In this document: positions 46,656-57,597 of the stretch, piece by piece
How positions within the stretch are numbered: the stretch's first letter is position 1
Layout of the letters: each line of letters starts with the position of its first letter
Assembly (NCBI GenBank): GCA_004335835.1
Contig: RWJK01001384.1
Span: 62,001-126,000, forward strand
Length of the DNA: 64,000 bases
DNA from: Scenedesmus sp. ARA3
Taxonomy: Eukaryota > Chlorophyta > Chlorophyceae > Sphaeropleales > Scenedesmaceae
Direction: 5' to 3'
Notes under the pieces: model-generated
Database searches by the model: none
Told to the model about the DNA's origin: nothing
What the model saw: the letters and a program-made list of their open reading frames with translations, nothing else
Translations under genes and position numbers: made by a program

Positions 46656-49655
46656 ATGGCTCCGGTCGTTCAGAGCTGGCAGCCTGAGCTAAATCGCTCC
46701 TGGTCGTCGACATGCAGCGCGCCAGTGACGTCCATCGCGCTGTCCAGCAAGGGCAAGGTAGCAGTGTCTACTGCCAGCAGCGTCTACTTGTTCGACTCAC
46801 CACCTTCGCTGGAGCTCAAAAAAGAGATCACAGCCGGTGCAGCAACCATCACAGCAACTGCATTCAGCAGCAAGGGCACTGATGTGGTGTCTGGGGGAGC
46901 AGATGGCTTCCTCAAGTGGTGGCAGGTGGAGACTGGAGAAGAGATGTGCATCACGCAGTTCCCCGAAAGGGAAGAAGGCAGCAGCGAGCTTGCAGTGCAG
47001 GAGGTGGCGTGCTCAACAGCAGGCTACGTTGCTGCAGTCAGCGGCAGGTGCGCTGCTGCGGCGAGGACATAGCCGGGGCCAGCGCTGGTGCAGCAGTAGC
47101 AGCAGCAGCCCAAGCAATGACAACAATGCGCGTCACCAGCGGTGCAGCACAGCTGATATTTGACTTCATGACTTGGCGCAACTGGCTTCATCCTGTGGGC
47201 AAATCCTCTGCATCATCATCTGCTGCTGTGTTGAATAACGTTCCTGCAAGCAAGCCTGACCTCTGGTCAGCGCACACAGCTGGTCTCGCAGCCGGTCCCT
47301 GTGCCGCAGCCATAGGCTTGCGCAGACACCCTGCAGTGCCGCCCCGCAGGCTACACCTTAGCACTCCTCAAGCACTCATGAGCCTGGCATCTCATGTGCA
47401 ACACGGTGTGCCCACTCGTGCTGTGCTGCTACATCTGCGTGCTTCATGCTACACAGGTACCTCTGCGTCTTTGGCGCGGGCGGCGAGCACCTGCACACGC
47501 TCAGCGCGGAGGGCAAGACAGCAGACAGCCACCACCTGCAGCTGGTCAACTGGCTGGACGAGTGCACGGTCTCCGCAGTGTCTGGCGCTGAGGTGTCTGT
47601 GTGGCGTGTGAGCGCTGAGCAGTATAAGGAGGTGGTGGTGTTTGCAGCCATCCCGCAGGTCAACATCAGCCTGCTTGCTGCCTCGCCAAACGGGCGCTTC
47701 CTGGCAGCTGCCTGCGAGAACGGCATGGTGAGCACGACAGGAAGTAACCCTGTGTGTTGGCTCAGCTGCAGCATGTGCGTCAGAGGTGTGTAGGCTGGTG
47801 TGTTCTGGTGCGGCACCTACAAACGGGGTTGAGCAGCCAATGTCAGCAGTGGCTGGGCAAACGGACCCGTGTTGTGCACCTAAGCTCATCTGTGCAGAGC
47901 GGCTGCACCTGTGTTTTTTCTGTCGGCAATTCGTCCTGCAGGTGCAGGTGTGGGACATCCAGCAGCAGCAGGACAGCGCCAAGCCCAGCATGGACCCCAT
48001 CCTCAAGATATCGGAGGGCATCGAGGGCAAGGTGCGGCACGGGCAGCCAGCAGCAGCAGCAGCGGCAGCAGCAGCGGCAGCAGCAGCAGCGGCAGCAGCC
48101 AGCCAGCCAGTCAGCAGCAGCAGCACTGGCAGCCAGCCAACCAGTCAGCCCGCATGCAACGCAACGTGCAGCCCGCATGGCAGGCAGGCAGGGCCAGCCA
48201 GCCAGCCCGCATGCAAGTCAGCAAGCCCATCAGCCAATCAGCCAGTCAGCAGCAGCCACAGAGACAGCCAGACAGCCAATAGCAGCAGGGGCAGCGGCAG
48301 CAGCATTAACGCAGTCATCAAGCAGCTTGCAGGAAACAGGCACAGGGTTGACTGCAGGCCGAGGTAGTGATTGGCTCACTGCACTTGGTATTGGCCACTG
48401 CTGTGCGTGTGCTGCTGACTTGATGCTGTTCTGCGCTGCGTGTACAACTTGTTTGCAGATCGAGCGGCTGTCGTGGGATGCCACTAGCAAGCTGCTGGCT
48501 GCAGCTGTGGGCAATGACGTGCTCGTGTGGTGAGGCACACACACAGCAGGCTGGCGCCGCTCTGTTGCCATAGCATTTTGTTGCAGGAGTCGGTTACACA
48601 TTGCTGCAACATGTATCATGTCAGGCCTCATATGTGCAGCAAGCTGCTTGCTGCAGTCAGTTGGCAACACAGTGGAGTCTCTGGCAAGCATCCAAGCAGC
48701 AGAGATAGATGGCTTGCAGCTCAGCTCCTTGAACCAAATACACAGCAGGTCATGAAGGCAGTGTGCATCCCTATGCTACTAACATGCTGCGCTGCTGCTG
48801 CTGCTGATGCTGATGCTGCTGCAGGGACATATCTGCTGTGAAGGACGGCAAGGTGGAGAGCTTTGTGTGCATGGGCTACGAGCAGGGCGCGAGGGTGACC
48901 TGCCTGGCCTTCCAGGCAGCAGGCAGCCTGCTGGTGAGGCGGCAGCAGCAGCAGCAACAGCAGCAGCGAGTGCGGATCGTGTGGCGGCAGTTGCATGTTC
49001 AGCGGTGCTGATAGGCGCAGCAAAGTGTTTGGTGTCTCACAGGCAAGAAAGGTCGCTGCAACATGCCATATGCCTGTCTGGCAGTGCATATGCTGCCGTA
49101 CCCTCTCACTTATTGCCTGCCGTTTTGCTGCTGCTACTGCTGCAGGCGAGCGCTGCTGACAACGGGCAGTGCCTGGTGCATGACGTGCACAGCTTTGGCA
49201 GCAATGGCGTGGTCAACGGCCTTATCAGCCACGTGGCAGCAGCCAGCGTCAGCAGCAGCGACAGCGGCGCTGCAGTGACGGCGCTGGCGTGGCACCCCTG
49301 CGGCATGCTGCTGCTGGGCACGGAAGCAGGTGGGGCTGGGGCGGTGCATGTATGTGGTTGAGGGTGCATTTGTTGTCGACACAATATTCCAACGCTGCAG
49401 CTCTATGATCTGGAAATTGTCGTGTACTGTGTCGCTGGTAGCAGGCAGGGCAGGAGCAATGCGTCACAGCTGTGGCATGCGAGTGCGCTGTGAGTGTCGT
49501 AGCCATGCGGCGCAAGGCGCACCAAAGCGCAGTCCTTTGACTGAGCCTGTGCCTTGACATGTGTGTGTACGCCAGGTCCAGCAACGGAATGCAAGTTGAC
49601 CGCTGATTGAGCTGTGTTGTCATCTGCCTCCTACATTGTTTTTACCTCCACTGCC

Positions 49656-49742
<87 letters not shown>

Positions 49743-49908
49743 CACAGGCACGGTAGTAGCGCTGCAGATCCAGAAGGCGCCGCAGCAGCAGCAGCCACAG
49801 CAGCAGCAGCACCGCAGCCCCAACAGCTCTGAGCAGCAGCTGCCGCCGCACCAGCAGCAGCACAGGTTCAAGAGCCAAGACATGGTGCGTGCATGCCATG
49901 ACCGCTGA
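46656..49908 (+). CDS. WD40-repeat protein
   Basis: Seven exons (46656-47047, 47457-47727, 47942-48031, 48459-48529, 48825-48933, 49146-49329, 49748-49908) join in phase to 425 residues. Successive beta-propeller blades are visible: VTSIALSSKGKVAVSTASSV, ATAFSSKGTDVVSGGADGFL ending KWWQVETGEE, LAASPNGRFLAAACENGMVQ ending VWDIQ, LSWDATSKLLAAAVGNDVLV ending WDIS, VTCLAFQAAGSLLASAADNG, and ALAWHPCGMLLLGTEAGTVV ending ALQIQ. About six or seven blades fit the length. Such proteins are scaffolds; the partner is unknown. The last exon ends in a Gln-rich tail and is read through to a stop at 49906-49908. A donor at 49885 (ATG before gtgcgt) is in phase 0, so splicing into the RRM gene downstream cannot be excluded. 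Intron 3 is CAG/CAGCCAG-rich and the last intron ends in a long CTG run. Confidence 0.82.
48040..48300. repeat. CAG/CAGCCAGC low-complexity block in WD40 intron 3
   Basis: A CAG-rich stretch followed by irregular repeats of cagccagccagtcagc and related forms, just after the donor at 48032. Not coding in the chosen model. Confidence 0.8.
49659..49739. repeat. (CTG)27 microsatellite before a splice acceptor
   Basis: 81 bases of uninterrupted CTG end eight bases before exon 49748 of the WD40 gene, so the repeat occupies the place of the pyrimidine tract. It is the longest uninterrupted repeat I see in the window. Confidence 0.98.
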
Positions 49909-50339
49909 TTGCTCACACCGATTGCTTCAAACCAGTATGACCGCCGCGTGTTCAATGCCATGCTTGTGTTACGGTTTAATCAAGTTTCTTTCTGGCAGGT
50001 CTGGCTTTGTTATGTGGCTTTCCAGACCACCCAGCAAGGAACCTGTTTAAACTGCGTACAGTTGCATCACCAGTTTCGTTGGGATGTCGCACAACTAATT
50101 TTCGCCGCACGTGCTCTGCGATGCGCCTGTCTGCAGCATTATCAGCTGGGGCAACATCACGCTTCTTTGACACTCTGCAAAGCAAGCTGCGTCAGCAGCA
50201 GCATGCCTCCCTCGCATCTTGCTGCTCACTCTCTTCGCAGCAGCATACACACGTCGCCCACAACCCACACCCGCAGCTCCACTCACCATGCTGCTCTATG
50301 GCTCGCTGCTGCGCTGCTTGGTTCCTCCTGCCACTCCCA
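49909..50339. other. Interval between the WD40 and RRM genes
   Basis: 431 bases between two plus-strand genes. The frame of the first RRM-gene exon stays open back to 50007, so additional N-terminal coding or an upstream exon is possible. No poly(A) signal TGTAA was seen for the WD40 gene here. Confidence 0.4.
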
Positions 50340-51310
50340 ATGCAGCGGCGGCAGGCAAACGGCCCGATGATGGACTTCAACGGCCGCGGCAGCGGAGGTG
50401 GCCGTGGGCGCCACCACCAGGGCTGGGGCGGCGAGCCGCTGATGCATGGCATGCAGCAGCACGCAGCAGCAGCAGAGGAGCCGGGAGGCTACCAGGTGAG
50501 GCGCAGCAGCAGCAGCGGCGGGTTCGGTGTGTTGCTGTGGTAATGTGCTGTTGTGCATCGTGCAGGCACAGCTGCGCCGGTGGTGTGTTGGCGTGCTGCA
50601 CAACGTGCCGCAGCAGCATGCTGCATTACTGTGGTTAACGTGCATAAGCGCTCTTCTGGCATGTTGATGAGCACCGCGCTGCAGCAAACGTAATCCATTG
50701 CCACTTGGCTGTCTCTCTTGCTCAATTATTTATTCCCTGTGCGAGATTATGTGCTGCTTTATTGCGTTTCTCGTCTTGTGCTTGCAGGACCATGTCAGCC
50801 CTTCAGGCATGCCAGGAGGGCCAGGCGGCAGAGGCAGAGGCAGGGGCAGGGGCGACATGCGCATGATGGCGCTGCATGGCGGCTACGTGCAGCCCTACAA
50901 GCGCGACGCACCAGGCGCTGCTGCTGCTGCTGCTGCTGGCGGCTACCCTGCAGGGCTGGTGCATGTTGCAGCAGAGGGAGGCATGCCTCCGCAGTCGCCT
51001 GATCAGCCTCCGACGGTAAGTGGGCCGATGCATGAAACCTTGTACCCCACAGCAGTACAACAGTCGCTTGCCCTGTGGTGTGCATTGCCATGTTTGGCGG
51101 ATGTGGCTTGCGGGCCGCTGGGCGTGAAGTGATGCTATGGCAGGTTGCATAGATGCTGCAGCGCGCAGATCGGGGCCAGCAGCTCTAGTATGGCGGAGGC
51201 GCCGTGTTGCGTGGTGTGCAACCGTGTGTGTATATGCATGTATTCGTTCCACTTGCAGCATCACTGCGTACATCACCCTGCACTGCACCAGGCTGAGCTC
51301 TTCGCTGACC

Positions 51311-51348
<38 letters not shown>

Positions 51349-54072
51349 AGATGATGGCTCCCTGGGGCATGGTAGCGTCAGTACCAGGCATGGCCCCCAT
51401 GTGGGTGCGGCCCATGATGCCTGGCGCAGCCATGCCTTACGCGATGCCTTACGCCCAGGTGAGCCTGCTGCTGCTGCTGCTACTGCTGCTGCTTCTCTTG
51501 TTGTCCTGGCTGTTGTTGCACTTCTTCATGCTGGATGTGGTGGGAATGTGCTGCATGTGTGCGTTGACTGCACTGCGTGTAGCAGTTGCACAGGCTGCCC
51601 AGTGTGGGGCAGCTCGCTCGCTGTGCTCATGGCTCAAGTGTGCTGCTGCTGCTGCTGCTGCAGATGATCCCTGCCATGAGCCCCATGGCCCCAGGCATGA
51701 CCTACATGCCAGCAGCAGCAGCAGCAGCAGGCATGCCGCCCCCAGCAGCAGCTGGGGGCCGCAGCGCCGCACCCCACATGAGCAGCAGCAGCGGCGGGCC
51801 CATGGGGCCCGCCGGCGGCAGGGGCATGGGCCGCAGCAGACACCAGCAGCAGCAGCAGCAGTATGGCAGCAGCAGCAGCCAGGGCACGCCACCTGGCAGC
51901 GCGCCGCATACGCCGGCTGTGAACGGCAGCAGCAGCTCAGTAGGAGCAGCTGCTGCAGGCGGCAGCAGCAGCAGCGGGCCGGAGCGGCGGCATGGCATCC
52001 CTGGCCCTGCTCCCCCGCCTGGCCCTGCACCACCTTCCGCTTATGAGCGGCCACAAGCAGCAGCAGCAGCAGCTGCTGGCGGCGCCGGGCCCTCACCCAG
52101 CTACAGGGACGGCCCCATGCAGCAGCAGCAGCGCTACGGCGAGCGCGAGCAGCAGCAGTATCCCGGCGCGTACGCTGCCGCAGATGGCGGCAGCAGCAGC
52201 AGCAGGGGCGGGTACATGCAGCCGGGCCACTTGGAGCGCTCAAGCAGCGAGCCGGCTGCTGCTGCTGCTGCTGGTGATGCGCAGCCTCCCAGGTATGGCA
52301 GAATGCAGCGAGGCTACAGCCACATGTCGCCTGGCGCTACTGCTGTTGCTGGCGTCATGCCGTACAGCGATCGCCAGGGCGCACCCCGGGAGCGCTTCAA
52401 CAGCAGGGCGCAGTACAACAGCAGGGACCCTCAGCAGCAGCAGCAGCAGCAGCAGCCGTACCAGGGGCAGCCAGACATGCAGCAGCAGCAGCAGCCGGGC
52501 GGCCCGCCGCACCACCTGCAGCGGCAGGGGTCTAATGCCAGCAGCGGGCAGCAGCAGCAGCCGTACGGCAGCCGCTACATGCAGCAGCAGCAGCAGGGTG
52601 GGTCGCACAGCCCGCATCATAACGGCTCTCCCGAGCCGCAGCATCGCGCAGCAGGCGGTTACGCAGCAGGCAGCAGCCGGCACCACCACAACGGCAGCAG
52701 CAGCAGCAGCGGCTACGCGCCGCCGGCCGGCGTGTACCCCGTTGCCGCACCCGGCGGCGCTGCTGCTGCTGCTGGGGGTGCGGTGATGATCCCGCAGAGC
52801 CCGAGTGCTGCTGCTGCTGCTGCTGCTGGGGGTATGCCGAGCCCTGTGGCAGTACCTGCAGGCATGATGCCGCGCCCTATGGCTGTGCCCATGTTCATGT
52901 ACCCGCAAGCAGCAGGCGGCTGGGGCATGGCGGCATACCCTCAGCACTGGCCAGGAATGCCTGGGCCCTACTATGCAGCAGCCGGATACTACCCTGCGGC
53001 CTACCCTGGTATGGCGGCGCCTCCACATGGCGTGCCGGTGGCAGCAGCAGTACCGCCGAATGCAGCAGCAGCAGCAGCTGCTGATGGGGAGAGGCCCGAG
53101 GGTATGCCACCAGCAGGCGGCGGCGGCGCCGGCGGCGGTGTGCGGCAATACCATACGGGCAGCTACCACCACAGCAGCAGCCGTATCAGCCAGGGCAGTG
53201 AAGGCAGCGGTGCCACGGGCGGGGATGAGGCTACAGGGCCTAGCCGCAGCAGCAGCGGCTATGTGCGTGGCGGCGGCGGCAATGACAGTGGTGGCGGCAG
53301 CGTGGCGAGTGGCGCTGAGGCCAACAACCGCGCGCTGTATGTTGGGAATCTGGCGCCCAGCGTGGATGAGCACGTGCTGGTCACGCAGTTCAGCATGTAC
53401 GGCCAGGTCATCAGTGCACAGGTGAGGCGGGTGTGGCGAGAAAGGCTGCATAATGTTTTGACACGCCTAACGGGGCAGTGCGGTGCCTGGATGGTCTGTG
53501 ACGGCTGCATCCATGCCCTGGGTGTGGCGCTGACGAGGGGAGCAGCTGAATGCAGCTATGCAGCTGTACACCCCTTTGCACAGAGACGGGAGGAGTGTGT
53601 GTGTGTGTTTGCGGGCGTGTGCATGTAGCTGCCAGAGGGTGTGGCAGGGGGCCAGGCTTGCTGTGCCTGCATGGAGCTGGCAGGCAGGCGGGGCTGTGTC
53701 AGGCAGTGGTCTACAGTGCTTTGGTCGTGCTGTGCAGCAGCAAGCATCTCCTGCTGCTTGAGCTCTGCCACATCCTGGAGCTCCTGCGCTGCCCGCAGAA
53801 TTTGAATCAAAAGCACACAAAAGTCAACGTCGACCAACATGCGCGAACGCTAACAAATGGTGCTGCTGCTGCTGCTGCTGCCGCAGATCATCCGTGACCG
53901 CGAGACGCGCAGCCACCGCGGCTACGGCTTCGTCACCTTTGCCAGCCCCGGCTCAGCAGCAGCAGCCATCTCCCACCTCAACGGCATGGCAGTGGCGGGG
54001 CCCTTCCAGGGCAGGCAGCTGCGCGTGTCTCCCTCCACCAAATCCCGCTCAGGCATGAGCATGCCGCTGTAG
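50340..54072 (+). CDS. Disordered Gly/Gln/Ser-rich protein with C-terminal RRM
   Basis: Five exons (50340-50495, 50788-51015, 51351-51458, 51664-53421, 53887-54072) join in phase to 811 residues. Residues 1-130 are RGG-like (NGRGSGGGRGRHHQGWGG; GGRGRGRGRGDMRMM). The long middle, mostly one 1758-base exon, is Gln/Ser/Gly/Pro/Ala-rich with many Tyr and Arg residues and no fold. The C-terminus is a single RRM split by the last intron: RNP2 is LYVGNL near 722 and RNP1 is RGYGFVTF near 761. It therefore binds RNA, and its composition is that of proteins that enter RNA granules, which is inference. It ends PSTKSRSGMSMPL after the RRM. The start is uncertain: ATG at 50340 or the ATG pair at 50367, or an upstream exon, possibly even the WD40 gene. 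Confidence 0.82.
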
Positions 54073-54975
54073 GACGGGCAAAGGGAACACAGGAGCTGCT
54101 GCTGCTGTTGTTGTTTGCTGTTACTGAGAGGGTGCTCGGGCGCCTGCGGCGGCTTACCTGGTGCTGCGTGTGGTTGCCGCTGTGTCGCGCTACGGACCGC
54201 GGCAGCGCTGAGGGGACGCCTCGCGGGCTTTCCTGTAGCAGGGGAGGCTCTGCTGGCGTAGCTGCTGCATTTCATTGCGGGCACACAGCCGTTGTGTGAC
54301 TGGAGAGGATGGTGGCTTTTAGCGCCTGCGTTGGCCTTGCTGCTGCGTGCGGCTGCGAGCGCTGCTGTGCCGTCAGGTATTGATAGCTGCGGCAGCTCGC
54401 CCGCGGAGGGGATGTGAGGCAAGCAGCAGCCTTGGTGCGGTTGCAATTGGTTCTGTCCTGTCGCATCGGGCAGCACTTGCAGATCACATGCGTGTGGTGT
54501 GTCAACTGATGTGGCTCTGGGGCCTAAATGTGTGGCTGGCTGTTGGGTTAAATTTAAGTGGTGCAGCGCATGCGGCAGTGACGCACAATCTATGTGCCGA
54601 TTTCATGTGCGTGTGCTCGTGCCGCTGAGGCATCTGCGCGGCTGCCTTGCAGCGCGTGTGTCTGTTGCTGTGTGTGGAGCGCCCATGGTTGTTTACGGTT
54701 TTTTGGTACAAATTGTCGGCTTGCTCTGCCGGCTGGCCGCTTGTTGGTTGTCACGTGTCATCTGTGGAGCTTGTGCGGAGGACAGAGACACGAGGGAAAC
54801 ATGGGATCCACTTTCCAGAGCATTGCGGATCATCTGGTTCATTGGTACCCTGGACCTACGCCGCTATGCACAGCATGTGTGTGGTGTGCAGCTGGCTGCA
54901 AATGCTCGCGCTGCTACAGCTGGCTTGCTTAGCGGCCAGTGAACTCGTCCCTCACGTCGTGTCGCGGACATGCTT

Positions 54976-55038
54976 CCAGTGGCTGATCAACCTCCACCAG
55001 TGGCTGATCAACCTCCACCAGTGGCTGATCAACCTCCA
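54976..55038. repeat. 21-bp tandem repeat, three units
   Basis: Three perfect units of ccagtggctgatcaacctcca. The period is seven codons and one frame stays open through it. Confidence 0.95.
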
Positions 55039-56457
55039 CCACCGGACTCAGTTTCACCAGAGCGGCGTTGGTTAGCTGCAGCGCTAGCGGATGCAACAAG
55101 CGTAGTGTTGCAGCCTGCATCGGTTGCCTTGGTGGTGAGCTGGCACCGCGTGCGTGTTGTGCCACACCTGCATTATATGCACTGATGCATAACACAGATT
55201 GCACCCGGCCAGTGCAACAGTGCAGCAGCTGCAGCTTTGCATGTACCGGTTCAAAGATGCCGTTGCTGCTGCCTCCTAGTGCAGCCAGATCTGCGCATCA
55301 ACTCCCTGCACCAGACTGTTTGCACTGGATGTGCAGCAATCATGATGCATGGCTTGATTGCATTCAGGTGGCTGCGCGTAATGGCGCGCCAAGTGCATTT
55401 GGCCACGTGGCGCGTGTGCACTCACAGCACTGCCACACAGTGCCCTTCATCCGGGACAGCAGCGGCTGCAGCCTGCAGCGTGCTGACCACAGGGCAGGCA
55501 TGCCAGGCTGAGCATCCTACGCTTTTGCGCTGCTGCATGCCTCTGCCCATGCACGGTGTGAGGAAGGCAGGCGCGTGCGCGCACTGACTGGCACCTGTAG
55601 CAGCAGTCGGCACTGCCACTGCCACACTGTTGGGTGGGAGTTCTGGGCGGCGTTATGGCCACTCTAGGTTGCGGCCGCACTAGGTGTCAGCAACGAGTAG
55701 TCCAGCTAGCTGTAGACATATGTAACCCCGCCCTTTTCACACTGCAATCCATACTCTTTTCTCCTTATCCTACTCAGTTCGCGTCAGTTGTGCAGACTCC
55801 AATTTGATCGGCGCTGGCAGAGCAAGTGGCGACAGTCCTGCATTTGTAAAGCTGATAGCATTTTGCCAGCTGTGCCATTTTCTACGTTGACAAAGAATTG
55901 CAACTCGTTGTGTGTGAGCAGTCCAGCGATGCGCGTTGCTGCATGCAGCCTACGCTGCGTGCGCACGCATGCATGCATGCTGCAACCTTGGACTATGGCT
56001 TGCCTGGGCCGCAGCCACAATCTCATAAGATCAGCAAAGGGTTCAGTATGTATACCCATACCGACGTCCACGGCTGTGTACTGCATAGTACAGCAGTTGC
56101 TGTGTCTTGCAGTACCCAGCAGTTGCAGGGCTCTGCCACCGCCGAGAAAGCATACAGTAATATGACAGTTTCAGGCATGCTAAATGCACAACTGCGCACC
56201 TGCAAGAAATGCTGGACCAGAAGCCCCCCTGCCCGAAGACTTCTTGCGCTCCAAGTGGGCTGATCACGCAGGCACAGTATCCGTTGGACAGGTTACTTTG
56301 TAAGCTACACATCCGACGTCCGACGGCTGCACCACCTGCAGGTGCTTAGACCACATCTGCGCAACATCATGTTGATACAATCGTACGTATGCGTTCGATA
56401 CAATGTCACACACAGCAGGCAGGCATAGTCTACACAGCAGTGTCGTCAACCTTGGCA

Positions 56458-56462
56458 TTACA
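56458..56462 (-). terminator. TGTAA polyadenylation signal of the hydrolase gene
   Basis: TGTAA on the minus strand about 77 bases past the stop at 56539. Confidence 0.45.
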
Positions 56463-56538
56463 GAGCCGGTCCAAGCCAGTGCTGCCAGACCTGACAGCTG
56501 GCCTGGCACCATATGTGCCACTTCAGACATTCTTCACT

Positions 56539-57546
56539 TCAGTTCAGCTCTGCTGCTTCAGCAGCTTGCAGTGAAAGCGCCACAGCCTTGCTGCTGCTTC
56601 CTTGCTGCTGCTGCTGCTGCTGCTGCCCTGCCTGCCACTCCATGGCTGCTGCTGCAGCACTGCCATTTGACTCCACGGCCTGCCTGCTGTGCGCAGGCGC
56701 CCGCTGCACAAAGTTGACCTGCTGCTGCCCCATCGCCACGACAGCAATGTCCCGCAAGTAGTGCGGCAGCTGCTCCAGCAGCAACTGCCGCTGCTGCACT
56801 GGTGCCCTGCCATTGCCGCCTCTGCTGCTGCTGTTCACGCCACAGTCGCTGCCGTCACTGCTGCCCCAGTCATCAGCGACTGACTGCTTTTGCAGGCCGC
56901 CGCCGCCGCTGCTGCTGCTGGCGCCTCCCCACTCATCGCTGCTGGTGGCATTCAGGCGAGTTGGCCAGTCCACAACAAAGTCTCCATGGCCCACCTACGC
57001 AGGCAGCAGAACATCACAGATGAGGTTGCTGGTTCAGCACTTGCACAAACAGGGCCTGGATGCTGCGTGGGAAACAAGTTGCTACCAGCAGACATGGGCT
57101 TGAGCTTGAAAGCCCGTTAGACAGTATGAGGTTGTGCCTGAAAGCCTGATATCTGTCTGTCCTTTGTTCCTCAGCCCTCAGCTGCAACCTCAGCGCACCT
57201 TGTTGTACACGAGGTGCTTTGCAGGCATGCCACAGTCTTGTAACTGACAGTGTTGGTTCAAAAGCGACAAAACATGAGCTGCTCAGATCTCTCAGCTGGG
57301 TGCAGTAGACTGGGCATGCCGAGTGCTACTACTGCTGCATAACAGGTGTGCAAAGAATACAAGGCCCTGTGTCAGCACAATTGGCGCCTTGCCAGCGTCA
57401 TCTGTGACCTGCCAGGGGCGCCAGGGCCCTGTGTTTCAGCACTAAGCTCAGCAGCCGCAACGGCAGCGCACCTTGTTGTACACGAGGTGCTTTGCAGGCA
57501 CGCCGCAGTCGAGCAGCCGGTAGTACATCTCAGCAGACTCGTACCT

Positions 57547-57597
<51 letters not shown>

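Larger units (their letters stand above)
54073..56538. other. Convergent intergenic region
   Basis: 2466 bases between the ends of the RRM gene (plus) and the hydrolase gene (minus). It includes both 3' UTRs and a short 21-bp repeat at 54976-55038. Several open frames of 60-150 codons occur on both strands without recognisable motifs or splice chains. No RNA gene was recognised. An unrecognised gene cannot be excluded in a stretch this long. Confidence 0.4.

Noticed and set aside
52240..53451. Minus-strand open frame of 403 codons
   Set aside because: Antisense shadow of the long RRM-gene exon; composition is His/Ala/Cys noise.
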